Positions 8,076 through 16,875 of a stretch of 38,612 bases of DNA are shown here, piece after piece. Made by a program: the position numbers and the translations under genes. How positions within the stretch are numbered: position 1 is the stretch's first letter; each line of letters begins with the position of its first letter. The stretch covers positions 1 to 38,612 of the forward strand of contig PGEI01000020.1 in NCBI GenBank assembly GCA_002894305.1, read 5' to 3'. Under the pieces are notes generated by a model, which made no database searches, was not told the DNA's origin, and worked only from the letters and a program-made list of their open reading frames with translations. This stretch comes from Comamonadaceae bacterium CD01. GTDB taxonomy: Bacteria; Pseudomonadota; Gammaproteobacteria; Burkholderiales; Burkholderiaceae_C.

Positions 8076-8426
8076 TCAGCGTCCAAACTCGCGCAGCATC
8101 GCCGTCATGGTGCGCGCGACACAGGCGCCGTCGCAGCGCCCGGCCAGATAGCCCGAGCCGCAGACCTGCAGCTCGTGCAGCGCCGCGCCCAGTGCGCGCG
8201 CCTGCGCTGGCGGTTCGGGCGACGCGCCGGCCTGCAGACCCTGGCGCGCCGCCGCGACCATGGTGTTTGCCATGTGGCCGGCATCCACCTCCCCGCGCAA
8301 AAACGACGGCGCCACCGCCACCGCCAGCGCCTGGCCCAGCGCGGCGTGCATATGTGCCAGAGCATCGCCGGCCGGTGCGCCGCCGTCCGGAGCCGCCGCC
8401 CCCGAAGCCGATGGATGATGCCCCAT
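8076..8426 (-). CDS. Unrecognised small protein (116 residues)
   Basis: I do not recognise this protein. The frame is supported by a strong Shine-Dalgarno sequence, GAGGAG (8435-8440), eight bases before the ATG at 8426. A GTG at 8435 is the alternative start but overlaps that sequence. The product has a low-complexity N-terminus rich in Gly, Ala, Pro and His (MGHHPSASGAAAPDGG), then probably helical segments (ALAHMHAALGQALAVAVAPS, and AGHMANTMVAAARQG). The C-terminal part contains three cysteines in the pattern C-x8-C-x3-C (within VCGSGYLAGRCDGAC). There is no signal peptide or obvious membrane helix. It converges on emrB with 24 bases between them and diverges from the hydroxyproline operon, so a link to either is possible but unproven. 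Confidence 0.55.
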   Translation of the reverse strand: MGHHPSASGAAAPDGGAPAGDALAHMHAALGQALAVAVAPSFLRGEVDAGHMANTMVAAARQGLQAGASPEPPAQARALGAALHELQVCGSGYLAGRCDGACVARTMTAMLREFGR

Positions 8427-8558
8427 GTTGCGCACTCCTCACGCCCCGCTGCGCCAGCCCCGGTGGCCGGGCCGCATGATGGACGGGACACGGCGCCATT
8501 GTGGTGCGCCGTCCATACATGGGCCGGCACCAGGGTCGCGCTCGGTCGGCGCCAGGGT

Positions 8559-8608
8559 TGCCTTACCATTGCAGAGCAATAAATATCTATTTAATATATT
8601 TACAAGAC
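8559..8608 (+). promoter_or_regulatory. AT-rich promoter/operator region of the hydroxyproline operon
   Basis: Bases about 8576-8604 are strikingly AT-rich in an otherwise GC-rich window (AATAAATATC, TATTTAATATATTT). TTGCAG at 8569-8574 and TAATAT at 8592-8597, 17 bases apart, form a weak promoter candidate. Short palindromic pieces (AATATATT, and imperfect AAATATCTATTT) could be a binding site for the GntR protein encoded at the operon's end. The exact boxes are uncertain. Confidence 0.4.
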
Positions 8609-8626
8609 ATGCCACGATTCAATTCC

Positions 8627-9574
8627 ATGCAACGCATTCACGTCATTGATTCGCACACCGGCGGCGAGCCCACGCGCCTGGTGATGAAAGGCTTTCCCGA
8701 CCTGGGCAGCGGCACCATGGCCGAGCGCCGCACGCTGTTGGCCGAGCACCACGACGCCTGGCGCCGGGCGACGGTGCTGGAGCCTCGCGGCAGCGACGTC
8801 GTCGTCGGCGCGCTGCTGTGCGCACCGCAGGACGCGGCAAACACCGCGGGCGTCATCTTCTTCAACAACACCGGATACCTGGGCATGTGCGGCCACGGCA
8901 CGATCGGCCTCGTCGCGTCGCTGGCCTACCTGGAGCGCATCGCGCCGGGCGAGCACCGCATCGAGACGCCGGTCGGCCTTGTCACGACCACGCTGCACGA
9001 CGATGGCAGCGTCAGCGTGCGCAACGTGCCCGCCTATCGCCTGCACCAGGGCCTGTCGGTCGACGTACCGGGCCACGGGCGCGTCGTGGGCGACGTGGCC
9101 TGGGGCGGCAACTGGTTCTTCCTGGTCAGCGACCACGGCCAGCGCGTCGCCAGCGACAACATCGCGCAGCTCACCGACTACGCCTGGGCGCTGCGCCAGG
9201 CGCTGCAGGCAGCGGGCGTGCGCGGCGACGACGGCGGCGTGATCGACCACATCGAGCTGTTTGCCGACGACGCGCAGTTCGACAGCCGCAACTTCGTGCT
9301 CTGCCCGGGCCGCGCCTACGACCGCTCGCCCTGCGGCACCGGCACCAGCGCCAAGCTGGCGTGTCTTGCCGCCGACGGCAGGCTGGCGCCGGGCCAGGTC
9401 TGGCGCCAGGCCAGCATCATCGGCAGCCACTTCGAGGCCAGCTACCAGAGCGCGGGCGACGGGCGCATCCTGCCCACGCTGCGTGGGCGCGCACACATCA
9501 GCGCCGACGCCACGCTGCTGATCGAACCCGGCGACCCGTTCGGCTGGGGCATCGCGCCGGGCGCCGGCGCATGA
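8627..9574 (+). CDS. 4-hydroxyproline 2-epimerase (proline racemase family; LhpA/HypE-like)
   Basis: This 315-residue enzyme belongs to the proline racemase family and is predicted to convert trans-4-hydroxy-L-proline to cis-4-hydroxy-D-proline. Both catalytic acid/base cysteines are present: Cys88 in GMCGHGTIG and Cys236 in [10 protein letters not shown]. Their numbering agrees with characterised Pseudomonas epimerases when the ATG at 8627 is used, giving the family-typical start [19 protein letters not shown]. An ATG at 8609 adds six residues and has an equally poor ribosome binding site. The Cys/Cys pair argues against the Cys/Thr trans-3-hydroxyproline dehydratases. The gene overlaps the next one by four bases (ATGA) and heads a five-gene operon. 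Proline racemase activity is the main alternative. Confidence 0.88.
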   Translation: MQRIHVIDSHTGGEPTRLVMKGFPDLGSGTMAERRTLLAEHHDAWRRATVLEPRGSDVVVGALLCAPQDAANTAGVIFFNNTGYLGMCGHGTIGLVASLAYLERIAPGEHRIETPVGLVTTTLHDDGSVSVRNVPAYRLHQGLSVDVPGHGRVVGDVAWGGNWFFLVSDHGQRVASDNIAQLTDYAWALRQALQAAGVRGDDGGVIDHIELFADDAQFDSRNFVLCPGRAYDRSPCGTGTSAKLACLAADGRLAPGQVWRQASIIGSHFEASYQSAGDGRILPTLRGRAHISADATLLIEPGDPFGWGIAPGAGA

Positions 9575-10683
9575 GCACCAGCGACGTCGTCATCATCGGC
9601 TCCGGCATCGTGGGCGCGGCCTGCGCCGACGCGCTGGCCCGCTCAGGCCTGTCGGTGCGGGTGATCGACGCGCGCATCGGCGGCGCAACCGCCGCCGGCA
9701 TGGGCCACCTGGTGCTGATGGACGACAACCCGGCCGAGCTTGCGCTCAGCCAGGCGTCTCTGGCCCAGTGGCAGGCGCTGCGCCCGGCGCTGCAGCGCGA
9801 GGCGCCCGATGCGGCCTACACCGCCAGCGGCACGCTGTGGGTGGCCGCCAACGACGCCGAAATGCACGAGGCCGAGCGCAAGCACGCGCGCCTGCAGGCG
9901 CTGGGCGTGGTCTGCGATCTGCTGGACGCCGCCCAGCTGCGCCGCACCGAGCCGCTGCTGGCGCCCCAGCTGTGCGGCGCGCTGCGCGTGCCGGGCGACG
10001 CCATCGTCTACGCGCCCAACGCCGCCGCCTGGCTGCTGCGCCGCCACGGCGCGCGCATCCAGGTCACGCAGGCGCGCGCGGTGCGCATCGACGCCGACGG
10101 CGTGCACCTGGCCGACGGCAGCCGTTTGAGTGCCGGCGCCACCGTGCTGGCCGCGGGCCTGCATGCTGCCGCACTGTGCCCCGGCCTGCCGCTGCGCGCC
10201 AAGAAGGGGCAGCTGGCGATCACCGACCGCTACCCCGGCTGGCTGCGCCACCAGGTCGTCGAGCTGGGCTACATCCACAGTGCCCACCACAGCGAGGGCA
10301 CGTCGGTGGCGTTCAACCTGCAGCCGCGCCCCACGGGCCAGCTCCTGATCGGCTCCTCGCGCGCGTTCGACACACAGGACCGGCAGATCGACAACGCGCT
10401 GCTGGCGCGCATGCTGCGCCGCGCGCTGCGCTACGCACCTGCGCTGGCGCAGTGCAACATCATCCGCACCTGGGCAGGTTTTCGCGCGGCCACGCCCGAC
10501 GGCCTGCCGCTGATCGGCGCGCACCCGCGGCTGGAACGCCTGTGGCTGGCCGTCGGCCATGAAGGCCTGGGCGTGACCACTGCGCCGGCCACCGGCCAGC
10601 TGATCGCCGCGCAGATCACCGGCAGCGTGCCCTGCATCGACCCCGCGCCCTACGCGCCGACCCGCCTGGAGTGGGCCGCATGA
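9571..10683 (+). CDS. FAD-dependent D-imino/amino acid oxidoreductase, LhpB-like subunit
   Basis: A 370-residue protein of the DAO (glycine/D-amino acid oxidase) family. The FAD-binding GxGxxG is at residues 10-15 ([17 protein letters not shown]), followed by the acidic end of the second beta strand ([10 protein letters not shown]). The C-terminal signature near [19 protein letters not shown] and [15 protein letters not shown] is typical of the family. In hydroxyproline-degrading Pseudomonas, a similar subunit oxidises cis-4-hydroxy-D-proline to 4-hydroxy-pyrroline-2-carboxylate together with an FAD/NAD-binding subunit and a 2Fe-2S subunit. Here those partners are fused in the next gene, which overlaps by four bases (ATGA). 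D-proline, or an opine as in octopine/nopaline oxidases, are alternative substrates. Confidence 0.82.
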   Translation: MSTSDVVIIGSGIVGAACADALARSGLSVRVIDARIGGATAAGMGHLVLMDDNPAELALSQASLAQWQALRPALQREAPDAAYTASGTLWVAANDAEMHEAERKHARLQALGVVCDLLDAAQLRRTEPLLAPQLCGALRVPGDAIVYAPNAAAWLLRRHGARIQVTQARAVRIDADGVHLADGSRLSAGATVLAAGLHAAALCPGLPLRAKKGQLAITDRYPGWLRHQVVELGYIHSAHHSEGTSVAFNLQPRPTGQLLIGSSRAFDTQDRQIDNALLARMLRRALRYAPALAQCNIIRTWAGFRAATPDGLPLIGAHPRLERLWLAVGHEGLGVTTAPATGQLIAAQITGSVPCIDPAPYAPTRLEWAA

Positions 10684-12269
10684 ACACCGCCGCCACCCCG
10701 CTCACGATCACGGTCGACGGCGCGCTGCTGCAGGTAACCGCCGGCGTCAGCCTGGCCGCTGCGCTGGCGCTGCGCCCTCCGGGCACCACGCGCCGCGCGG
10801 TCGACGGTGCGCTGCGCGCGCCGCTGTGCGGCATGGGCGTGTGCCATGAATGCCGCGTCGAAGTCGATGGCCAGCGCCGCCTGGCCTGCCAGACGCCGTG
10901 CGCGCCAGGCATGCAGGTCATCACCGGCGCGGCCGACCCTGCGCTGCCGGACGACGTGCCACACGCCCCGCCTGGCATATCCGCAGCGCGCCACTGCGAC
11001 CTGCTGATCATCGGCGCCGGCCCGGCCGGGCTGGCCGCTGCACTGGCAGCAGCGCCCAGCGGCGCCGCCATCGTGCTGGTCGACGACAACCCCGCGCCCG
11101 GCGGCCAGATCTGGCGGGCCGGCCCGCAGGCCCAGCTGCCAGCGCAGGCGCACGCGCTGCGCGAGCAGCTGCAGCGCCACGCCAACATTCGCTGGCTGGG
11201 CGGCACCCGCGTCGTCGGCCTGGGGCCGGCCGGCACGCCCGGCCAGGCGCCTGCCCTGCTGCTGGAAAACGCCGAACAAGGCTGGCTGCAGACCAGCGGG
11301 CGCCTGATTCTGTGCACCGGCGCGCGCGAGCTGCTGCTGCCCTTTGCCGGCTGGACGCTGCCAGGCGTGACCGGCGCCGGCGGCCTGCAGGCGCTGATCA
11401 AGGCAGGGCTTGCGGTGCGCGGCGAGCGCATCGTCGTCGCCGGCAGCGGCCCGCTGCTGCTGGCCGCCGCGCACACCGCCCGGCAGGCTGGCGCCCAGGT
11501 GCTGCGCATTGCCGAGCAGACCCGCTGGCCGGCACTGCTGGGCTTTGCCGCGCAGCTGCCGCGCTGGCCGGCCAAGGCGGCGCAGGCTGCAAGCCTGGCC
11601 AGCCCGGCGCTGCGTGTGGGCTGGCACGTGGCGCAAGCCCATGGCGACGATCGGCTGGCCAGCGTCACGCTGACCAACGGCGCGGCACAGGAGGCCATCG
11701 CCTGCGACCGCCTGGCCTGCGGCTTTGGCCTGGTGCCCAACACACAGCTGGGCCAGCTGCTGGGCTGCGCGCTGAACGCGCACCAAGGCCTGCAGGTCGA
11801 CACGCTGCAGGCCACCGGCGTGGCCCAAGTGTGGGCCGCAGGCGAGTGCACCGGCTTTGGCGGCAGCGAAAAAGCGCTGGCCGAAGGCGCGATTGCCGGC
11901 CACGCCGCCGTCGGCGAACTGCACGTCGCGCAGGCGCTGACCGGACGGCGCCTGCGCTGGCAGGGTTTTGCCGACGCGCTGCGGCGCAGTTTTGCGCTCG
12001 ATCCCGCACTGCGCCAGCTGCCGCAGGCCGACACGCTGGTGTGCCGCTGCGAGGACGTGGCGCACGGCCAGCTTGCGCCGCGCAGCGACTGGATAGACGC
12101 CAAGCTGCACACGCGCTGCGGCATGGGCGCATGCCAGGGCCGTGTGTGCGGCGCGGCCGCGCAGTTCCTGTATGGTTGGACGCCCGCCCCCGCCCACCAT
12201 CTGCTGGCCCCGGCCCGCCTTGCAACGCTTGCGGGCATGGCCAGCTCCTGCGACGCCCCTGTGCCATGA
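10680..12269 (+). CDS. Fused 2Fe-2S / FAD-NAD(P) / BFD-like oxidoreductase subunit (LhpF-LhpE fusion-like)
   Basis: This 529-residue multidomain protein is probably the electron-transfer partner of the preceding dehydrogenase subunit. Residues about 8-85 form a ferredoxin-like 2Fe-2S domain with Cys50, Cys55, Cys58 (LCGMGVCHEC) and Cys70, as in HcnA or LhpF. Residues about 105-430 form a pyridine-nucleotide-disulfide-type FAD domain with LLIIGAGPAGLAAAL, the GGQIWR motif, CTGARELLLPFAGWTLPGV and GECTGFGGSEKALAEG. The C-terminus carries Cys455 and Cys457 (CRCED) with Cys480, Cys485 and Cys490 (RCGMGACQGRVC), a BFD-like second cluster. In Pseudomonas the first two parts are separate genes. The ATG overlaps the upstream stop and GGAG precedes it. 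Opine oxidase subunit A is the closest alternative assignment. Confidence 0.82.
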   Translation: MNTAATPLTITVDGALLQVTAGVSLAAALALRPPGTTRRAVDGALRAPLCGMGVCHECRVEVDGQRRLACQTPCAPGMQVITGAADPALPDDVPHAPPGISAARHCDLLIIGAGPAGLAAALAAAPSGAAIVLVDDNPAPGGQIWRAGPQAQLPAQAHALREQLQRHANIRWLGGTRVVGLGPAGTPGQAPALLLENAEQGWLQTSGRLILCTGARELLLPFAGWTLPGVTGAGGLQALIKAGLAVRGERIVVAGSGPLLLAAAHTARQAGAQVLRIAEQTRWPALLGFAAQLPRWPAKAAQAASLASPALRVGWHVAQAHGDDRLASVTLTNGAAQEAIACDRLACGFGLVPNTQLGQLLGCALNAHQGLQVDTLQATGVAQVWAAGECTGFGGSEKALAEGAIAGHAAVGELHVAQALTGRRLRWQGFADALRRSFALDPALRQLPQADTLVCRCEDVAHGQLAPRSDWIDAKLHTRCGMGACQGRVCGAAAQFLYGWTPAPAHHLLAPARLATLAGMASSCDAPVP

Positions 12270-13294
12270 CCTCTGCCGACTCTTCCACCACCGTGCGCCT
12301 GCCGCTGGCTCAGCTGCACGATCTGGCCTGCCGCGTGCTGGCGCGCCAAGGCCTGTCGCCCGCGCACGCCCAGGCCATGGCGCGCACCATCGTCGCCGGC
12401 CAGCGCGACGACTGCGCATCGCATGGCCTGTACCGCCTGATCACCTGCAGCCAGACGGCGGCCAGCGGCAAGGTCGACCTGCAGGCCGAGCCCGTCGTCC
12501 ACCCGACGCGCGGCGCCGTCGTGCGCGTGGACGCGCGGCGCGCGTTCTCGCCGCTGGCCTTCGAGCGCGGCCTGCCGGCGCTGGTCGAGGCGGCGCGCAC
12601 GTATGGCCTGGGCGCGCTCGTCATTCAGCAATGCTTTCACTTCTCGGCGCTGTGGCCCGAGGTCGAGGACATCACCGCCCACGGCCTGGCAGCGCTGGCG
12701 TTGACGCCCAGCCACTCCTGGGTTGCGCCTGCGGGCGGACACAAGCCGGTATTCGGCACCAACCCAATCGCCTTTGGCTGGCCTCGCCCCGGCCCCACAC
12801 CCTTCGTGTTCGACCTGGCGACCAGCGCCATCGCCCGCGGCGACCTGGAGCTGCACCGGCGCGCCGGCACGCCGCTGCCGCCGGGCTGCGGCGTGGACGC
12901 CCAGGGGCGCGAGAGCACTGACCCCATCGCGGTGGCCCAGGGTGCAATGCGCACTTTTGGCGGCCACAAGGGCTCGGCGCTGGCCGCCATGGTCGAGTTG
13001 ATGGCCGGCGCGCTGATCGGCGACTGGATCAGTCAGGAGTCGCTGGCGTTCGACGATGGCGCCGGCGCCGCGCCCTGCCACGGCGAGCTGATCCTGGCGT
13101 TCGACCCGATCCAGCTGTCGGGCGGCGACCTGGCCCAGGCCCAGCAGCGCGCCGAGGTGCTGCTGTCATCGATCACCGACCAGGGCGCGCGCCTGCCATC
13201 GCAGCGCCGCCACGCCGCACGCGAGCGCAGCCTGCGCGAGGGCGCCGCCGTGCCGCGCACGCTGTACGAAGAAATTCTGGCGCTAGCCCACTGA
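12266..13294 (+). CDS. Pyrroline/piperideine-2-carboxylate reductase (LDH2/MDH2 family; LhpD/DpkA-like)
   Basis: This 342-residue protein belongs to the malate/L-lactate dehydrogenase (LDH2) superfamily. The signature CASHGLYRLITC holds the conserved histidine, and KPVFGTNPIAFGWPRPG, FVFDLATSAIARGDLEL and TFGGHKGSALAAMVELMAGAL mark the NAD(P)H-binding and subunit regions. Relatives next to hydroxyproline genes (LhpD, DpkA) reduce the cyclic imine delta1-pyrroline-2-carboxylate to L-proline with NADPH, so that function is inferred here from family and neighbours. The gene overlaps the fused dehydrogenase by four bases (ATGA) and is followed 14 bases later by the regulator. A different 2-keto acid or ureidoglycolate-type substrate cannot be excluded from sequence alone. 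Confidence 0.8.
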   Translation: MTSADSSTTVRLPLAQLHDLACRVLARQGLSPAHAQAMARTIVAGQRDDCASHGLYRLITCSQTAASGKVDLQAEPVVHPTRGAVVRVDARRAFSPLAFERGLPALVEAARTYGLGALVIQQCFHFSALWPEVEDITAHGLAALALTPSHSWVAPAGGHKPVFGTNPIAFGWPRPGPTPFVFDLATSAIARGDLELHRRAGTPLPPGCGVDAQGRESTDPIAVAQGAMRTFGGHKGSALAAMVELMAGALIGDWISQESLAFDDGAGAAPCHGELILAFDPIQLSGGDLAQAQQRAEVLLSSITDQGARLPSQRRHAARERSLREGAAVPRTLYEEILALAH

Positions 13295-13308
13295 CCCCTC
13301 CGCAACCC

Positions 13309-13977
13309 ATGCCGCTTGCCACACCGACCACCCGCACGCCACCGACCAGGCGCGCCGCCGACCTGGCCTACGACGCGCTAGAGGCGCTGATCTCGACGCT
13401 GCAGCTACAGCCGGGCAGCGCGGTGGTCGAGGCCGACCTCGTCGCGCTCACCGGCCTGGGCCGCACCCCCGTGCGCGAGGCACTGCTGCGCATGGTCTCG
13501 ATCGGCCTGGTCGTGCAGCAGCCGCGCCGCGGCCTGCTGGTGTCTCACATCGACCTGGCCGAATACCTGGATGTGATCGCCACGCGCCGCGCGCTCGAAG
13601 CGCTGATCGCCGCCTGCAGCGCGCGCCGCGCCACGCCCGCGCAGCGCGACGCCCTGGTGCAACGCGCCCAGGACATGGTGAATACCGCCGAAAGCGGCGA
13701 CCTGGACGCCTATATGCGCGCCGACCACGCGCTGGACGTGGTCAACCACCAGGCCTGCGCCAATGCACCGGCGGTCAAGTGCGTGATTCCGCTCATCGTG
13801 CAATGCCGACGTTTCTGGTATGCCTACCAGAGCGAAGGCGACATCGTCCGGGCCGCCGACGCCCACATGGCGCTGGCGCAGGGCATTGCCTCGGGCGACG
13901 AGGCGCGCGCCGTCGCCGGCGCCCACCAGCTGATGGACTATCTGCAGCAGTACGCGCGGCGGGTGATCGAGCGCTGA
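13309..13977 (+). CDS. GntR-family regulator, FCD subgroup
   Basis: This 222-residue regulator has an N-terminal winged helix-turn-helix at about residues 15-80 (AYDALEALISTLQLQPGSAV, then LTGLGRTPVREALLRM and LVVQQPRRGLLVS). An all-helical FCD ligand-binding domain follows, starting LAEYLDVIATRRALE. Acidic and histidine residues suited to metal binding are visible (RADHALD, ADAHMALAQG, GAHQLMDYL). FCD regulators usually sense the acid substrate or an intermediate of the pathway encoded beside them. As the last gene of the hydroxyproline operon it probably controls that operon, perhaps through the AT-rich region at 8576-8604. It converges on icd with only 22 bases between stop codons and no terminator seen. 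Confidence 0.88.
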   Translation: MPLATPTTRTPPTRRAADLAYDALEALISTLQLQPGSAVVEADLVALTGLGRTPVREALLRMVSIGLVVQQPRRGLLVSHIDLAEYLDVIATRRALEALIAACSARRATPAQRDALVQRAQDMVNTAESGDLDAYMRADHALDVVNHQACANAPAVKCVIPLIVQCRRFWYAYQSEGDIVRAADAHMALAQGIASGDEARAVAGAHQLMDYLQQYARRVIER

Positions 13978-13999
13978 TGTCCCCCGCCCGCCCCGGCGT

Positions 14000-15274
<1,275 letters not shown>

Positions 15275-15331
15275 GGGTGGAAAGCCTCCGCTCGTGGCCT
15301 GCGTGCCTGGGCGCAGCCGCTGGGCCTGTGG

Positions 15332-15360
15332 TGAAATATCTGCAACGATTCTATTGTCAA
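15332..15360 (-). promoter_or_regulatory. Possible icd promoter
   Basis: On the minus strand a perfect TTGACA lies at 15360-15355. Downstream there is an AT-rich GATATTTC, but no -10 matches the consensus well at standard spacing (TATTTC at 16 bases, GATATT at 14). The start codon is about 60 bases further. The same short region must also serve the divergent DUF192 gene. Confidence 0.35.
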
Positions 15361-15366
15361 TAAACC

Positions 15367-15849
15367 ATGCATCCCACGCCTTCCATGCTTCGTTTTGCCC
15401 TGCTGCAAGGCGGTCTCGCACTGTCGCTGCTGCTGCCCACCGCGCCGGCAGTTGCGCAGCAGGCGCCCCAGCTGGATTTGCCGCGCACCGAGATCACGGC
15501 CGGCATGCACCGCATCGACGCCCAGGTGGCCGCTACGGCGCGCCAGCGCGAGATCGGCCTGATGTACCGCCGCGAAATGCCGGCACACGAAGGCATGCTG
15601 TTCGCCTTCCCGGAGCTGGGCGTGCAGTGCTTCTGGATGAAGAACACGCCGCTGGCGCTCACCGCGGCCTTCGTCGCCGACGACGGCCGCATCGTCAATC
15701 TGGCCAACATGCAGCCGCACAGCGAAGAATCGCACTGCTCCAGCGAGCCGGTGCGCTACGTGCTGGAAATGAACCAGGGCTGGTTTGCCAAGCGCGGACT
15801 GAAAGCAGGCAGCAAACTGGCGGGCGCGCCCTTTGGCGCGCCGCGCTGA
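15367..15849 (+). CDS. Exported DUF192 family protein
   Basis: This 160-residue protein has a signal peptide (hydrophobic [19 protein letters not shown], probable cleavage after AVA) and a DUF192 domain over roughly residues 40-155. Family hallmarks are visible: [42 protein letters not shown], and [20 protein letters not shown]. The biochemical role of DUF192 proteins is not established. The domain is small and beta-rich and is usually exported in proteobacteria. An ATG at 15385 (MLRFALL) would give a shorter signal peptide; neither start has a good ribosome binding site. It is divergent from icd by 92 bases and converges on ompA. Confidence 0.85.
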   Translation: MHPTPSMLRFALLQGGLALSLLLPTAPAVAQQAPQLDLPRTEITAGMHRIDAQVAATARQREIGLMYRREMPAHEGMLFAFPELGVQCFWMKNTPLALTAAFVADDGRIVNLANMQPHSEESHCSSEPVRYVLEMNQGWFAKRGLKAGSKLAGAPFGAPR

Positions 15850-15962
15850 TTACCCTGCGACAACCGAATGGCGGCCGAATGGCGGCCAGACGATATTTCC
15901 CAGGTGTCGCCGCCGCTTGATTTCAACGACCCGTCAGTCCAGTACCGAGAATTTCAGGCAAC

Positions 15963-15986
15963 AAAAAAGCCCCTTGCGGGGCTTTT
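15963..15986 (-). terminator. Rho-independent terminator of ompA
   Basis: A perfect 9-base stem (AAAAGCCCC at 15965-15973, GGGGCTTTT at 15978-15986) encloses a TTGC loop. Read on the minus strand it lies just past the ompA stop codon and ends in a run of six T. On the plus strand it has four T, so it may also stop transcription from the DUF192 gene. The rest of 15850-16008 holds only a short tandem repeat (ATGGCGGCC twice, about 15868-15890). Confidence 0.9.
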
Positions 15987-16008
15987 CTGCCGAATACCGG
16001 AAAACCGA

Positions 16009-16644
16009 TCAGTTGGCGCGGGTGCCGACCACTTCGATTTCCACGCGGCGGTTCTTCGCACGGCCTTCGCGGGTGGCGTTGGACGCGATGGGCTGGGCTT
16101 CGCCCTTGCCTTCGGTGTACACGCGGTTTTTTTCGATGCCCTTGGTCACCAGGTAGGCCTTGACGGCTTCTGCGCGGCGCACCGACAGCTTCTGGTTGTA
16201 GGCATCAGGGCCAGTGGAGTCGGTGTGACCCACGGCGATGATGACTTCCAGGTTGATGTCTTTGACCTTGGAGACCAGGTCGTCCAGCTTGGCCTTGCCT
16301 TCGGGCTTGAGTACAGCCTTGTCGAAGTCGAAGAAAGCGTCGGCCGAGTAGGAAACCTTGCTGGCAGCAGCCGGAGCGGGCTTGGGAGCCGGAGCCGGAG
16401 CAGCGGCCACAGGAGCCGGCGCGGGGGCCGGAGCAGCAGCGGCAGCCTTGACCAGCGCGCCGTCGCAGCCTTCGGCGGCCGTGGCAGGCGTCCAGTTGGC
16501 GTCGCGCCAGCACAGTTCGTTCGTACCGTTCTTCCAGACCAGGTCGCCCGAGCCGTTCTTCCAGTTGTCCACGGTCTGGGCACCGGCAGCAGTAGCAAGC
16601 GCAGCCGAGGCAATCAGCATCGCCACTTTATTGAGTTTGTTCAT
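16009..16644 (-). CDS. ompA: OmpA-family peptidoglycan-binding outer-membrane protein
   Basis: This 211-residue exported protein has a signal peptide ending ATAAGA. Its short N-terminal region has two WKNG units (NWKNGSGD, VWKNGTNE) and two cysteines that may pair (ELCW, EGCDG). An Ala/Pro linker over about residues 65-95 leads to a C-terminal OmpA domain (about 100-205) that binds peptidoglycan. The domain shows FFDFDKAVLKPEGKAKLDDL, GHTDSTGPDAYNQKLSVRRA, and the final NRRVEIEVVGTR. It lacks the large beta-barrel of E. coli OmpA, as is usual for this short Burkholderiales form. AGGAG precedes the ATG at 16644. A strong terminator follows. It is divergent from gyrA. Confidence 0.93.
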   Translation of the reverse strand: MNKLNKVAMLIASAALATAAGAQTVDNWKNGSGDLVWKNGTNELCWRDANWTPATAAEGCDGALVKAAAAAPAPAPAPVAAAPAPAPKPAPAAASKVSYSADAFFDFDKAVLKPEGKAKLDDLVSKVKDINLEVIIAVGHTDSTGPDAYNQKLSVRRAEAVKAYLVTKGIEKNRVYTEGKGEAQPIASNATREGRAKNRRVEIEVVGTRAN

Positions 16645-16875
16645 GGTTCTCCTTTTAACGAGAAAAAAGCCGCAGCCGCGCTGCGTATCAAATACGTTGT
16701 CAGTGACCACCACCAAAAACGTTGTAAAGATTGTGCCATAGCGGGCTATTACCAACAGCGCTCGACCGGTCGCGAAAGGGCGACAAATGTGTCCTCGGGA
16801 GAAACTGTTGTTCACCGGCAACAACCCCTTGCCCCTAAAATGCCCGATTGACCCGACGCTTTGCCTGAGCCCTTC
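16645..16875. promoter_or_regulatory. Divergent ompA-gyrA intergenic region
   Basis: This region must hold promoters for both genes. The clearest element is TAAAAT at 16836-16841 on the gyrA strand, a good -10 giving a leader of about 28 bases, though no convincing -35 lies 16-18 bases before it. A small inverted repeat GTTGTT/AACAAC (16807-16825, 7-base loop) sits just upstream of that element. ACGTTGT occurs twice as a direct repeat, at 16694-16700 and 16719-16725, nearer ompA. No ompA promoter could be chosen confidently. Confidence 0.35.

Noticed and set aside
8627-9574. trans-3-hydroxy-L-proline dehydratase
   Set aside because: Those enzymes have threonine in place of the second catalytic cysteine; here both Cys88 and Cys236 are present.
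10616-13081. 821-codon open frame antisense to the hydroxyproline operon
   Set aside because: The plus-strand genes show catalytic cysteines, nucleotide-binding folds and ATGA overlaps; the antisense frame shows only compositional bias.
15868-15890. Short tandem repeat ATGGCGGCC twice, downstream of the DUF192 gene
   Set aside because: Only two copies of about 11 bases; too short to support a repeat family or a CRISPR-like array.
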